DNA of 64,000 nt, from positions 53,782,871 to 53,846,870 of the forward strand of contig NC_064433.1 of assembly GCF_023343835.1 (NCBI RefSeq), read 5' to 3'. Positions 42,519-54,498 of this stretch are shown here, piece after piece. A program made the translations under genes and the position numbers. The notes beneath the pieces were generated by a model that was not told the origin of the DNA, made no database searches, and saw only the letters and a list, made by a program, of their open reading frames with translations. Position 1 is the first letter of the stretch, and each line of letters opens with the position of its first letter. This stretch comes from Lagopus muta. Lineage: Eukaryota > Chordata > Aves > Galliformes > Phasianidae.

Positions 42519-44229
42519 TACAACTGAAAAAAAGATTCCTATTCCATCTGTGGATCATCTGTCCCAACAAATCTGATACTGTATTATTATTATTATTATT
42601 ATTATTATACCATTAAGTGGCAGAAGGCTGAAGATCTGTTCCTTGTCCCTTTTTCAAATAGCCCAGGCCTGGGAGGCTCAGAGTGCCCTATGAAATAAGC
42701 ATTAATTTGCTGTGATTTGAAGAGAGCAGCTTTGGAAGAGAACAGTCAGTGTTGGCAGGATGCTCAGGGAGATGTTGCAGTAGCAGAAAGGCGGGGAGAG
42801 GGATTTCTTTGAAGTGAGTGATGGTGTCACGTGCTGCAGGCATTTCTTCTCTGTAGGGGCGCAGCTATGGATCCCTTCAGGGCTGTGGTCTCACGGCGGC
42901 AGCAGCAGTAATAGCTGTGCTGCTGCAGCATAGCCTGTAGTTCTTCCTCATAGATCTGCACCACATCTGGGTCAGAGAGCTGGCATTAAGCTGTTCAACA
43001 TATGTGGTGGAGGGTGCTGTAATTTTAAATCTGTCTAGATCTGTGGAGATCTTTAAAGCCTCAGTTAACTTGCCAACTTAAGTGTTTGAAAGTTAATACG
43101 ATGAAGGTAAGCAAAAACAAGCTTTCAGCTTTTGTATTGAAGCTGTTAGGATTACACTGTTTTGATATTTTTATGGGTTTTGCCTCTTGTACAGAGTGCT
43201 ATGCTGTATAACAACTTAACTTACAACTTGGAAGCTTTACTTCCAGCTAACGCTTGCAGCACGTAGTTACTCTGAATGTCACAGAGCTTACTGTTATGCA
43301 TTACTGTAGGGGTTTGGCTTAGGGCATCATCCCTGAATTTTCTTTATAAATGTCAGAAGTACTTTTTACTCGGTTCGTTGGCCTCATCTTTCCTCTGTAA
43401 AATTCAGAGATAACCTGAAAGGCACGCTGAAGTCAAGCAGCATAATGTCAACTGCCTCCACGTTAGAGCTTTTATGAAGAAGTACCGCTTTTTCCCTGAG
43501 CATACACATGCACGAGGAGCTCAAGTGCTAAATCTTATGTCTAAACAAACTCCAAATTCTCCAGATTTCTTAGAGTATTGAATGTTGGAGATTGGGTTTT
43601 TTTTTTTTTTGATGGTCAGATGGCAAAATCCAGTCCTCAGCGTGCTGCTGTGTATGTTCTACCTCACATTCGTGTCTTACTTCTAGCTTATCCAATGCAA
43701 AATCTAGGTGAATTTAGGTTCTGAACTGCTGATGGAGATATGTAGCAGTGATAACGAGCTTGGTGATGTAGCTGTCATGAGAGGAACTGTTCCACAGACC
43801 CAGAGCATGCCACAACTAAATGTTTTGTAGGTAACACACGCTTCAAACAGGGCTCCATGTATCCCGTGGTTCTGGTCTAACTTCCTTAAAATGCTTTTTC
43901 TTTCAGCTAATCAGTTGCCAGCGGGCTTAATAACTACAGACGGCCAGCAGCAGAATGTTATGGTCTATACAACATCGTATCAGCAGGTACAGTATCCTAT
44001 CATCTGTTCTCCCTTCTGCTGCAAAAATTCAAATGCTAACTCAGCTGCCTTCCTCTGAAAGGCAAAAACTGATGATATTTTTAGTACTCTGGTGGCTGTT
44101 GTGCCATCCCAGTGCTCTGACAACTCAAGGCTGCTGATGGTGATGCTGTTTCAAAACGTGTGAAGTTGAATGTAAGCTTCCATTTTCTTTCTCCAGATCT
44201 CCGGTGTTCAGCAAATTCAGTTCTCATGA
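37295..44229 (+). CDS. NFYB: Nuclear transcription factor Y subunit beta (complete, six coding exons)
   Basis: Histone-fold subunit that pairs with NFYC and then recruits NFYA to form the trimeric NF-Y, which binds CCAAT boxes in many promoters. Coding exons are 37295-37388, 37879-38009, 39743-39940, 41836-41917, 43907-43986 and 44197-44229; all phases match, giving 205 residues plus TGA. Residues 1-53 form an acidic N-terminus ([17 protein letters not shown]...). Residues about 54-141 form the histone fold, starting [20 protein letters not shown] and including [20 protein letters not shown]. The remainder is a Q/T-rich tail ending SGVQQIQFS. The sequence is nearly identical to the mammalian protein as I know it, which starts MTMDGDS and is two residues longer. 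The ATG sits directly after the splice acceptor. Neighbour order TXNRD1-NFYB-HCFC2 supports orthology. Confidence 0.97.
37879..38009 (+). CDS. NFYB: NFYB coding exon 2 (start of histone fold)
   Basis: From acceptor TTAACTTCTTCAG to donor GTAACA. It encodes [20 protein letters not shown] and then [20 protein letters not shown] plus QTGK, covering histone-fold helix 1. It ends in phase 0. Confidence 0.96.
38010..39742 (+). other. NFYB: NFYB intron between coding exons 2 and 3
   Basis: About 1.7 kb of AT-rich sequence with no repeat that I recognise; open frames have no family resemblance. Confidence 0.8.
39743..39940 (+). CDS. NFYB: NFYB coding exon 3 (core of histone fold)
   Basis: 198 nt, phase 0 to 0, from acceptor TTTTCCTCTCTAG. 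It encodes [20 protein letters not shown], the [20 protein letters not shown] segment and [14 protein letters not shown], that is helices 2, 3 and C, used for NFYC pairing and CCAAT binding. Its donor is GAG followed by GTTGGT, a weak site because of T at +3. Confidence 0.96.
39941..41835 (+). other. NFYB: NFYB intron between coding exons 3 and 4
   Basis: About 1.9 kb, beginning with the weak donor GTTGGT. Retention would add about 27 residues before an in-frame stop near 40021. Nothing else recognised. Confidence 0.8.
41836..41917 (+). CDS. NFYB: NFYB coding exon 4
   Basis: From acceptor TTTTTCTTCTGTCCAG to donor GTAAGT. It encodes [20 protein letters not shown] and ELTEEAF, and leaves one nucleotide that completes Thr with the next exon. 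Confidence 0.95.
42427..42515. repeat. Compound (CT)n(CA)n microsatellite
   Basis: About 19 CT units (42427-42464) are directly joined to about 25 CA units (42465-42515) in an NFYB intron. The short open frames across it are repeat artefacts. Confidence 0.99.
42583..42608. repeat. (ATT)n microsatellite
   Basis: About eight to nine ATT units, 70 bases after the CT/CA repeat. Confidence 0.97.
43907..43986 (+). CDS. NFYB: NFYB coding exon 5 (Q-rich tail)
   Basis: From acceptor GCTTTTTCTTTCAG to donor GTACAG. It encodes [20 protein letters not shown] and TTSYQQ. It ends in phase 0. Confidence 0.95.
44197..44229 (+). CDS. NFYB: NFYB coding exon 6 with stop
   Basis: Acceptor TTCTTTCTCCAG, then ATC TCC GGT GTT CAG CAA, encoding [10 protein letters not shown] and a TGA stop at 44227-44229. 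The rest of this exon is 3' UTR. Confidence 0.95.
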   Translation: MSGVQQIQFS

Positions 44230-44614
44230 TTTGAAGAAAACTTTGGATCTGGGAACGCGAGATGCAGAAGCTGTGCAACTCTAATGAAAAGACAGTTTTA
44301 ATGACTGGTGAAGAGATTTCTCTCTTTGTATATTAAATAGCTGTAATGTAGCTACCTGAAGCTTGACTAATTGAGGTATGAATTCAGACTCAAATCTTTT
44401 TCATGAATAATTTTAAAGAAACAAATTGGATTTTAAAGGTATTAAAGTATTTTTGTTTTGTACAAGAGTTTGTTGCTCTGTATAACTCCTGTATGCATTG
44501 TATATTGCAATTTATTACTGTCAGAGATTTGTAGACAGTTTCTTATTTTCATATTGAATCATGTTACTTTTGTAATTCAGGTAAACAGCTGGGTTAATTC
44601 ATGTTTACCCTTTG

Positions 44615-44620
44615 AATAAA
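44615..44620 (+). terminator. NFYB: NFYB proximal poly(A) signal
   Basis: Canonical AATAAA about 390 bases after the NFYB stop codon, followed by T- and G-containing sequence. Confidence 0.6.
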
Positions 44621-45282
44621 ATGGTAAGGGTAAAGTTCATTTTTGAATGCAAGTTGCCTTTATTATAAAGATTGAGTTGGTCTTGGTTATGTAACTTGTC
44701 TTGCATGACAACCTCAGCTAACTTTAGATGTCATGATATTTATTGAAATTTTGAAAGGGACTTTTTCTCACAAAAGTGCAGCTCAGAGGCATTGCTACAA
44801 CTGTTTTTTATGTAACTTGAAACTTAGAAGTAAATCAGAAACAAGCGACTCTCCTACGGTTAGAGACTTAGAGCTAGTCAACAGTGTTAATGCAAACACT
44901 GATGGTGTATGATGCAGGTCTTCATTTCATTCTTTATCAGTCGCTCCTTAGACTGGTTTCGGTAAGTTTAAGGTGGTCTTTGTGCTACTGAAAATAGCTC
45001 TTCCTTTTTATGTATGGTTTTTAGTATCCAAAACCTAGAAATTCTACGGTAGTGGGGGGTGGGGGGGATTTTATAGTCCTTGTGGTAAGAGACCTCATTT
45101 TAACTTTCTACTGAAATGTTTTCAGGTTGCTTGTGAGACTGTGGGAACTGAAATGTGTTAGCAGCTCTCTGTGTACAGCGTGTGTGTGAGCGCGTACGTG
45201 CGAGTGGCTGAAACTGGGACAAGCGGTACAAATCTGCAACGAATGGTAGACTTCAACATTGCTGTCTCTTTTCTGGTTTTGC

Positions 45283-45288
45283 AATAAA
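45283..45288 (+). terminator. NFYB: NFYB distal poly(A) signal
   Basis: AATAAA about 1.05 kb after the NFYB stop codon; the last good signal before gene-free spacer sequence. Confidence 0.55.
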
Positions 45289-47784
45289 CTCTAACTAGAG
45301 AATGTAGTTCTGCATATTTAGCCAACTGTTCTTGGTAACATTGCTGTTTCTTTAATAGCCAGGTGGGTGATTTTGTTAGATGCCCTTCCTTAGCCTGTTA
45401 AGATAGGGGTGGTGGGTTTAGTAATAGCCTGCAATTTGGAACCTGCTGTTTTTTTTTCTACTGCTTGCAAGAGACTAGCGTATAATCGTTATTTTTCCAT
45501 TTACCTGTCATTAATTTAAACAGATCACACCTTGCCTTCATTGCCATACTATTTCTTGTTGGTAAACAAACAAGTAACCATTTAATATTGGAAAAATATC
45601 TCAACTGAGCCATCTCAGAAGCCTGAAATAGTCAATTCTGTGCTACTCCAAAACTTCAATGTATGTGTGGATTTAAACAGTGTTCTTGCAAGCCAGCATG
45701 ATGCTGGCAGGGCGTCTAGGGGAGGCACAGTGTATGCTGTGGCAGTCCAGGCAGATGTTCTGGGGTTTGTGGCAGTCTGCAGTTCTTCAGCAGCTACACC
45801 TCTAAACAAATGGAATTTTTCATTAGATGTACAACTGGACAACACAGTCACTACAGGAGCCCCTTTGGTTTGTATTCAGTTTCTTTAAGGCCTCCATACC
45901 CTTTTTCCATTGCAAATTTGGCTGCAGAGCTGTGATTACTGCTAAGGAGAAGCTAGGGGTTTTGCAGCTGGATGTGTAGAAAGGGAGTGAAGGGTGTCTG
46001 ACTCATTTGTTTGAGATCAGTTGCATCTTTCTTGCTCTGCCTGCTCTTCTGTGAGCTTAGGTTAAGGAGTTCTCTTGAATTCATGGTTTATGAACTATCA
46101 TCAGAGCAAAGGAGTCAATATTACTTTGTTTTGCTTTTCCTGTACTCCCTCTCACACCCCACCCCACTCCATGTGGTTGAGGGACAAAGCTGCATCAACC
46201 TTGTTCCATTCTCTTCCTGAAAATACAGCTGTGGAAGTAATTGTTTGTAGGGTGTTACAGTGCTGATAAAGTACGTATGGCCCTACGTATGGAAACAATG
46301 GAGGGAACTTGTCTGTATTTGGATCAGTCAATGGTAGTTAACACAACCACAACTCGGCCAGCCCTCTACATATTCTCACCTTCTTACTTGTCAGCGCTCA
46401 TGATATAAACTACTTTTAAAGACTAAATGGTAGTAACCATTTCTGCTACATTCCATCTGCTTCTGTGGAATTGCAGTCTTTCTGGCTGTCCGAGTGTTTT
46501 GTTTGAACTAAAACAGCTCAGAACTGAGCTTGAGATCAAGACAGCAGTGGCAGCCTATTCCAGAAGCTGAAAAAAAGGATGCTTGAAACAAATAGCAGTG
46601 ATACTCAGAGACCTCTTTTCAAACAGTGACTTTCTCAGGTACCTCTCCATGACACAAGTTTTTCTGCCTTAACTTAATGATCCTTGTGACACTCATACAG
46701 TGGGCCCAGTACAAAAAAAGCACGGAAACAACATACCTGTAATCAAAATGCAGTCATAAGGAAAGCTAAGCTTGGAGTTCTTCCGTGCCCTGTTTTCATT
46801 GGATGTTCAATGGAAGCTGGTGCTCTGCCTTTATCGATCTCGCTGATGTAAGCATACGTCTTTGCTGTTCTATTTATTCCTTGGGTCTGGTCTTTGCTGC
46901 ACGCTAAATGGGTGTTTGGGAAATGTGAGGTGGGACATCCCAAACACCAGCTGACCGTGCTTATCTGCCTTGTAGCCAAAAATCAGTGTGATGCTTTAGA
47001 AAGCTGTCCTCTTGAAACGCCTCGTAAATGTGCTGTGAATCGTGTCAGATAAGCAGATGGCCCCGCTGTCGTTCTGAAATGATGCCCCCACTAACGTACC
47101 ATAAGCAGCTATAGGTGCAGAAGGATAGAGATCGATTCCTCTCTGGCCAGCAGCAGGAGGAGAACATATGGGTCACTGCACACGCACAGGAGCTGCCTCA
47201 ATGCAGAGCGACACTGAGCATAGGGGAAAGCCAAAGGCCTTTCCCCAGTGCCTTGCTGTCATGATGAGAGCTGGCAGCAGCCTTGCTTGTAGCTTAAAAT
47301 TCTTCATTTTGTAGCGCTTTGGGTGTGATTAATGTTCCAGTTGTCATGCAGGCTTGCTGCTTCCATTCTATTTAAAGAAAGAAGACAACTTGCTTGTAAA
47401 TTGCCACATTCCCAGATCACGCAAGCCAGACTTGTTTCAATTTCAATTTGTACTGAATAAAATAATGGATTTTTTTCACTTAAACGTGAAGTGAATTTTC
47501 TTCTATTTGTAAATCAAAGAAGCCCACATATCAATTCTGGGATGAATAATGCTGTAAAGAACTATTTACATTGAGTCCAAGCAGTCCATAGGAAGAAGGC
47601 AAATGTTGATAATTCAAGTGATGGTTATGTTTATGCTCCTTTTTCCAAAAGGTTTGGTGGAATGAAGAGTGATGGTAGAAGGATGCCTCATTCAGAACAT
47701 GGGCCCTTTACTCCTCCTTGAAATTCTCCTTCTTGAAAATAAGGTGTGGTCACTTACACTTTCACTTTTCAAAATGCTGAAAAA

Positions 47785-47885
47785 CATTCATAGAATAATA
47801 GATTTCCTAGAGTTGAAAAGGACCTTCGAGGCTCTTAACTCCCCTGCAATGAACAGCACAACTAGATCAGGGGGCCCAGGGCCTT
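47785..47885 (-). mobile_element. CR1 LINE 3' fragment
   Basis: ATTCATAGAATAATAGATTT, GTTGAAAAGGACCTTCGAGG and CTCCCCTGCAATGAACAGCA, a reversed CR1 end. Confidence 0.8.
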
Positions 47886-49199
47886 ATCCAAATTATACTT
47901 AAGCAGTGGCATATTGATCTGTGTACCTATCGATTTGTGAATTGGCACGGTGAGGGACTGCGTGCCATTTCTGACCCTCTGGATGTAAAAATTTAATATG
48001 AAGCTCTATGGAAACACAGTGCAAATTCCACACTCGTAACCACAGCCAAACCCCCTGGGGAGTGAGTGGTTTGCTTGTGTGCACAACAGTCTCCACGTTG
48101 GTGCCAGCTGCAGCAAGCTTATTGAGTTGCAGTCTCCAGCGAGAGGCAGCACACAGCAGCTCAGAGACAGCAGTCCTGCTCTAAGAAACCTCCCAGGCAA
48201 CCTGCCAGCGTCATTTCCTGCAATACCTTATTGCAGAATATGGGGCAGTAGGATCCATTTATCAGGCGCAATGAGACACCTGATGTGCATTTGTATGAGA
48301 GAAAACTATTGAGGGTTTAAATCTGCTGGGGAGAGCAGCGTTCTGCAGGCTGATAATTGAATCTGTGCCTAAGACTGAATCTGGTTCAGCTCCTCCAGGA
48401 TCAGACAGCAGCTGCCTTTGGGACAGATCTCTGTAAAGGGGGTTGGCTTCTGGCTAACAAATCGCAGTGGGATGCGGCTCAGGACTCACCCCAAATGCAC
48501 ATCATTGACCCCACATCAGCTCCCATTGCTGGAGAGAAGAGCATCACACCAGGATATGTGGATTTGTTACTGAGGCACTCAACTCCTCTGCCCTGGCCAT
48601 AAATCCAAGCCCAGGCAGATGCCTGAGTCCACTAATCCAAACCTCAATGGAGATGCAAGGCCGCTTTCCCAACACTCTGGTGTGAGAAGGCTCTGACTGG
48701 AGACAGCTGGGATGAGCAAATGGGAGGGCTGACAAAAGGCTGTCAATTAGGTGACCTTTAACAGAAGATCAGTTATTCCAGAGCAACTTCAAGCTGGCAT
48801 TGGACAAGTGACTTCCAGCTCACTCGCTGCTCTTTGACTTGCAGAGCCCTGGCTATGGGAGTCCATCATGCTCCACACACACCAGTGCTCTGCACCCTGT
48901 TGGCTCTCCCAGGTGCATGTTCCTGCCTTCTGCTCCTCTGCAGTCTGCCAGAAGTTGCATATTCAGGGTATCCTTTAGGACTGCCCATTTAGGATTGCTA
49001 CCAGGGGCTTGCAGAAAAATGCTCCCAAAGCCTGCAATGGCTGAGATGTCAGGCACTGTGCAATCAGTCCCACTTGAGCCTCAAAACTCTGCTTATAATT
49101 CCTTAAATTGGATAAAGGTGCATCAACTCAAGGAATGTACATAGTAAGTCCTATTCTTACAGAGATCTTAGGGATATTAAGTACTAACAAAGTCTGCTA

Positions 49200-49600
49200 A
49201 TCACAGAATCGTGGTGGTTGGAAGGGACCTCAAGGGGTCACTGAGTCTGACCCCCTGTCAAGGCAAGTACCCTATGATAGATTGCACAGGTAGGTATTCA
49301 GACAGGTCTTGAACGTCTCTGTAGGAAACTCCACAACTCCTCTGGGCAGCCTGTTCCAGAGCTCTGTCACCCACTGTATAAAAATTCTTCCGCACATTAG
49401 TACAGAACATTCTGTGTCCAAGTTTAGGCCATGGCTCCTTGTCTTATCGCTACACACCACTGAGAAGAGCCTGGCCTCATCCATTTGCCTCTGATCTCCC
49501 TTTAGATATTTATAAACGTTTATCAGATCCATGTTTATAATAGCTGAGATCAGGCTGCTGGCCATAGATCTGCATAGCTTTGCCAACAAGGCATTCTTTG
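49200..49600 (-). mobile_element. CR1 LINE 3' fragment
   Basis: AATCACAGAATCGTGGTGGT, AACTCCTCTGGGCAGCCTGT and CCACTGAGAAGAGCCTGGCC. The minus-strand translation shows the usual TRSHGLNLDTECSVL...RLPRGVVEFP CR1 C-terminal relic. Confidence 0.88.
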
Positions 49601-49904
49601 CCTTTGGCAGCTATTACCTTGTGTATTTTCTTGGACTGAGGGCCACAACTTCCATTTATCTATCTCTCTTGCTTAAACCTTCTGAATGAATAAGATGCCT
49701 TCTACTTGCTATTTCATATACTGAGTTCTTACCTTGCAAATTATTTAAGGTCGTTCCTTAATAGGAAGGGAGCATAGATTCTAGAAAATAAAAAAAAAGA
49801 ATTTGCCAATTCTATCAAGTAAGGATCTTAATATTTTTCATTAACACTGTTGTCCCTTAATACAACAGAATTCTATTTAATCTGTATGAAATCTATATGA
49901 AAAT

Positions 49905-50530
49905 TAGAATCATAGAATGGTCTGGGTTGAAAAGGACCACAATGATCACCTAGTTTCAACCCCCCTGCTATGTGCAGGGTCACCAACCACCAGACCAGGC
50001 TGCCCAGAGCCACATCCAGCCTGGCCTTGAATGCCTCCAGGGATGGGGCATCCACAGCCTCCTTGGGCAACCTGTTCCAGTGCGTCACCACCCTGTGTGT
50101 GAAAAACTTCCTCCTAATATCTAACCTAAACCTCCCCTGTCTCAGTTTAAAACCATTCCCCCTTGTCCTATCACTGTCCACCCTCATAAACAGCCGTTCC
50201 CCTTCCTGTTCATACATACCCTTCAAGCACTGGAAGGCCACAATGAGGTCTCCCCAGAGCCTTCTCTTCTCCAAGCTAAACAAGCCCAGTTCCCTCAACC
50301 TTTCCTCATAGGAGAGGTGCTCCAGCCCTCTGATCATCTTTTAGTTGCCCTCCTCTGGACCCGCTCCAAGAGCTCCATGTTCTTGCTGTACTGGGGGCCC
50401 CAGGCCTGGATGCAGCACTCCAGATGGAGCCTCACAAGAGCTGAGTAGAGAGGGACAATCACCTCCCTCTCCCTGCTGGCCACCCCTTTTTTTAATGCAG
50501 CCCAGAACACTGTTGGCCTTTCCTGACTGA
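49905..50530 (-). mobile_element. Relatively young CR1 LINE 3' copy
   Basis: Clean reversed CR1 starting AGAATCATAGAATGGTCTGG. The minus-strand frame from 50337 reads [40 protein letters not shown] and [20 protein letters not shown] over about 150 codons without a stop. The intact frame suggests recent insertion relative to the other copies. Confidence 0.92.
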
Positions 50531-51554
50531 AGTCTGTGATACCAAGCCAAATCCCAACTCACTGATAAATCACACTTAAATTGCATCTAACAGCAAATCT
50601 GCAGGACCATGTAAAGTAACGTCGGGGTCCAGAAGAAAGCGAGAGGCAAGCCTGAGGAAACAGGATGACACACACCCTATGGTGTATTTTAAGAACCACG
50701 TGGAAGCAATTTCCAATTGATTACTTTCACCTGCAGCTCACAGCGCAAATAATTCTCTCACCACTATGTACCATTTGGGACACACTGAAATTCTTCTGTT
50801 TCCCTTTGAGGATACCATATCTGAGCCTTATTTTTCATTTTAAAGAGCTGCTATACCAACTCAGCAATGATGTCATATATTAAAAGCAGATGCTTGTGCA
50901 ACGCAAGAGCTCCCTCAATAAAGCAATGACCACAAATCAAAACCAGCCTCAATCAAGGAGCTTGTTTTTGGGGGCTGAAACGTGGTACTTCTCTCCCCAG
51001 GACATCCCCATAGCCAATGGCAATACAAATTCAGGAGCTTGCCCGTAGGCTCTAGCATTTGGAGCAGAGCTGGACGTTAGAATCTTTCTGAGGACGTTAA
51101 GCACTTCCTCAAACCCCACCCTTTTCAGAAATTGTAGCAAAACTCTTTGCCATTCCTTCTGAACACAGCTGCTGCTTAGGTGGAGAATTAATTTTGAAAA
51201 GCCATGTCATGGGGCAGTCAGCAAACTGCGTGGCACAAAGGCACAGAAAGGGCAGAGAACAGGCAGAGAGCACAGGAGAGGAGCTGGTTGTGGTGGGGAA
51301 CTGGGAGACCTCAGTCAGGAAATTAAAAAACCCAAACAACCAAACAAACCGTAACGTAACCAAGGAGTCCAAAAGGGAAGAACCAAGAACCAAAAAAAAG
51401 AAATGCTTTTTATGAAAGAGTAACACTCACTCTTACAATGCTCATCAATAAGTCCTCTGCCTTCCTCCCAAGCACTCTCTCTTCCCTGTACTGTCCTATT
51501 GGAAAAAGCAGACGCACACATCACTGTTTACAATGCGTTTGATAGGACAACCAC

Positions 51555-51560
51555 TTTATT
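51555..51560 (-). terminator. HCFC2: HCFC2 poly(A) signal
   Basis: The plus strand reads TTTATT, which is AATAAA on the minus strand, at the left edge of the repeat-poor 3' region. Confidence 0.5.
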
Positions 51561-53969
51561 ACAAAGAACAAACAACGCTTTGAAATAAGACCAATCAACT
51601 TTAATTGTACAAAATGTCAGTTTCCTTGTAGAGGTCATTAAGTAACAGGCTGTAAGACTAAGTTCACGTCAAATTCGCTATCCTGAAATATCAGATAACA
51701 ACAGTAATACTTATTTTATATTCAGAGCTTATGGCATGATCGTGTGCTCTACTCCAAACTACATTCAAAAGATATTGCTATAATTACTTTGAAAACACAA
51801 AGTGTAGGTTCTCGTTCACTTTATTCCCACTTTCACAAGAACATTCCAACGGTGAAGTTGTAGCGGCGCCTGCCGTACCTGGCACAACATCCCTCATGAA
51901 CTGAGTAAACCTAGACATCCCTACAACACGGGCACTGCCGCCCGACAGATTTCAGCTTCTTACACCTTGTTTAGTGACTCGTGAAACAAATGGATAACAC
52001 AGATCCCCAAGGAGTCGACGTCAAGAGTCTTCTTTAAATTAATTTCAAATTGAACAATCAGTATTTGCCTGGTACCTAGTTAGCAGGCAAACGGGTGGGA
52101 TTCAGACATGTTAGAAACACAATCCTAAAAACAGACCACCAAGTGTATTTTACAGCATGTACCACAATTGCATTTGAAAGTAAAACCGTAAGGAACTGGA
52201 TTTGCATATGGTCACTATTCAACATCACCCAACTCGGACAAAGAAGAGAAAGTGACATTTCATGTCGAGTCAGCTGGAGAAAGCACACTTACAAGGAAAT
52301 CATACTTTCATTGAAAACGCCACAGCTGTACCCTTTGGTAGTTGTGACACACCCACTGAAAAACAAATTGTGCAAAGCATGTGAAACCAAGTGCAAAAAA
52401 ACTCCACCCAGACATAACCCAACAGATTTTATTCTTAAATAACAACTCTACGATCACAGCTATCAACCAACAAAACCAAAGCCACAAGTGTTTTCTCTAA
52501 AGGCTTCTTTCACAGTACTAATAAGGAAAACCAAGTTATATTTTCTCTAGTTAACAGCTCATGTACAGTAAAATTTCAATTATCAGACAGTATTGGTGGT
52601 GAGATCATACCTGACGAAATGGATCATTAAAACACAAGTATTTTAAAGCCAGTTAACGCCTGGAAAAATCCTATACATTCATACTATAAACACTGTTTAA
52701 AGTGAGTCTGGGATATCTGCCATTGTCATAATCACAAGATTCTTCTCTGGAGTAAGACCACGTGTTACTCCTGTGCCACAATTAACACTATTACAGCAAT
52801 TAATGGTCCCCAGCACTTTTTATACGCTACTATAGCTTGTGATGTGTTGCGATAATTAAGGCTGTATCAGCACTTCTGTTACAACCCTGACTTGCAGGGT
52901 AGCTCAAACTTGGCTATAAAATCTGCTCAGCATGTGAGCTGTTACACCTCTCACGCCGCAGCGATACTTCTCCCACCAAACCAGGCACATCATTTGTTTT
53001 GTTTTGTTTTGTTTTTTTTAGTTGACTTATTTACAAATGCTCTTAAGACAAATTTAACTGACAGAGGCAAGCAATCCTACCTTGATGTGTAATATTTTGG
53101 CATTCAGGGCAAAATTAAAGTGCAAAGTATAAACTTCATTGCACAGGTAAGTAATTTAGATTTTATTTTAAAATAAATCTCATTTAGGTGCCTCCATCTA
53201 CTCACCTAATGACCTTGTCCGACTCAGCCATTTTCCTCTACACTTTGGTAAACATAGGTTTATATATAGATACATAAATAGCATTTAAAATGTTTACCTT
53301 TATTTCACTACTGTGAACACTTTTTTTTTCCCATTTAGCGTAGGAATGGATCAACCTATTCCTAGAAGTAATGCTTGTTGAACTTATCAGCTAGCTAGTT
53401 AATGTAAAATGATGCATAGTAAAAGGAGATACGGAACTTGATTGGTAGAATATACTGGTAAAGCAAACAAGCACTTAAGAAGATTAACTGGAATAAATAT
53501 GTTGATAGTTGCCATACAGTATGTGCAAAATTGCTTACCATGTATTCTAAACTTTGGTTAAAATTTTCAGATTGAAGTTGTACAGAAACATGATGGAAGC
53601 AACACAAGTGATTACAAACACAGGAATGAGGTAAGTTATTATTAGTGCAAAAAGCAAGCATATGCTAAAAGCAAAGCATATGGGTTTAAAATAACAAAAA
53701 AAGAGAATGAATCTCGTGGAAGTTTTAATACAAGACCACAAAGGTCTCTTGTAAACATTGGTATTTACAAGCTGAAGATTTGTACAACTACAAAAGGACC
53801 ATTCTAAATATTAGTAGTGCATTTACAATGAATTTACATTTCTTTTTTTTTTTTTTGTAATGAGAGAAATGACGGAGTTTATCTTTTTCCTTTTAAATTT
53901 TCAGGGGAATATCTTTCAGAATTATATTTGTTACAAAGAGTAAAAAAATCAGTTTTGTTTTTTGTCCTC

Positions 53970-53973
53970 TTTC

Positions 53974-54004
<31 letters not shown>

Positions 54005-54006
54005 TA
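53970..54006. repeat. T-rich tract in the HCFC2 3' UTR
   Basis: T runs broken by single C; A-rich on the transcribed minus strand. It could cause internal oligo-dT priming in cDNA data. Confidence 0.85.
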
Positions 54007-54498
54007 CAAAAAAGTATATATTAAAATATTTATGTTTTAAGTTACTATATAATAACTGAAAATTCTGCCTTGTACTCAGACACCACAAGGAAGAATTTGG
54101 TGTAAGACACTGAAACCAAACAGAATTCTCTCACATACCAAATCTTCCTGAATTGTCTATGCAAGATCTGTGGCAATCATGGGGAACTCTACCTCAAATA
54201 CTACTGCCAATTTATTTTTTTTAATTTGAAAACTGATATATTTAATGACATTTTAATTATCACTACGAAAAAGAGCTGCTGGATAGAGTATGGTCCTCCA
54301 CTCCAGCATCTTCAGTATCATTCCTATCTGGTACTCAGACCTGAGCAAGGCTATATAACGCCGATGTCTCAAACGTAAAAAAGGTTATATACTTTTAAGA
54401 TAAAAACAATGCAAAAATAAAATATTTGTAGCATTTACAAATAGTACAGGAGTTACATTAAACACTACATTCGAAACTTGAAATGCGTTACGCTGCCT

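Larger units (their letters stand above)
41918..43906 (+). other. NFYB: NFYB intron between coding exons 4 and 5
   Basis: About 2 kb containing the compound CT/CA microsatellite and an ATT repeat at 42.4-42.6 kb; otherwise unremarkable. Confidence 0.8.
44230..45305 (+). other. NFYB: NFYB 3' UTR with two poly(A) signals
   Basis: AT-rich sequence after the stop. A proximal AATAAA lies at 44615-44620 and a distal one at 45283-45288, so at least two transcript ends are likely. The 3' limit is estimated from the distal signal. Confidence 0.7.
45306..51535. other. Gene-free spacer between convergent NFYB and HCFC2
   Basis: The two genes end toward each other here. The spacer contains CR1 copies at about 47.79, 49.2-49.6 and 49.9-50.53 kb. 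No exon, RNA gene or promoter could be supported. Confidence 0.7.
51536..54498 (-). other. HCFC2: HCFC2 3' UTR
   Basis: About 3 kb of AT-rich, repeat-poor sequence between the last coding exon and a minus-strand AATAAA at 51560-51555. Absence of CR1 copies, compared with several in the adjacent spacer, fits a transcribed 3' UTR. A long T-rich tract lies at about 53970-54006. The extent is inferred from the poly(A) signal. Confidence 0.6.

Noticed and set aside
42318-42616. Open frames reading (CV)n, (ER)n, (SL)n and (HT)n
   Set aside because: Translation of the CT/CA microsatellite, not a protein.
47455-47460. AATAAA at about 47.46 kb as an extended NFYB poly(A) site
   Set aside because: More than 2 kb beyond the distal signal, and no evidence that transcription continues there; such hexamers are common in AT-rich DNA.
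49873-50337. 154-codon minus-strand frame as a gene
   Set aside because: It is the C-terminal part of CR1 ORF2, repeated in other copies in the same window.
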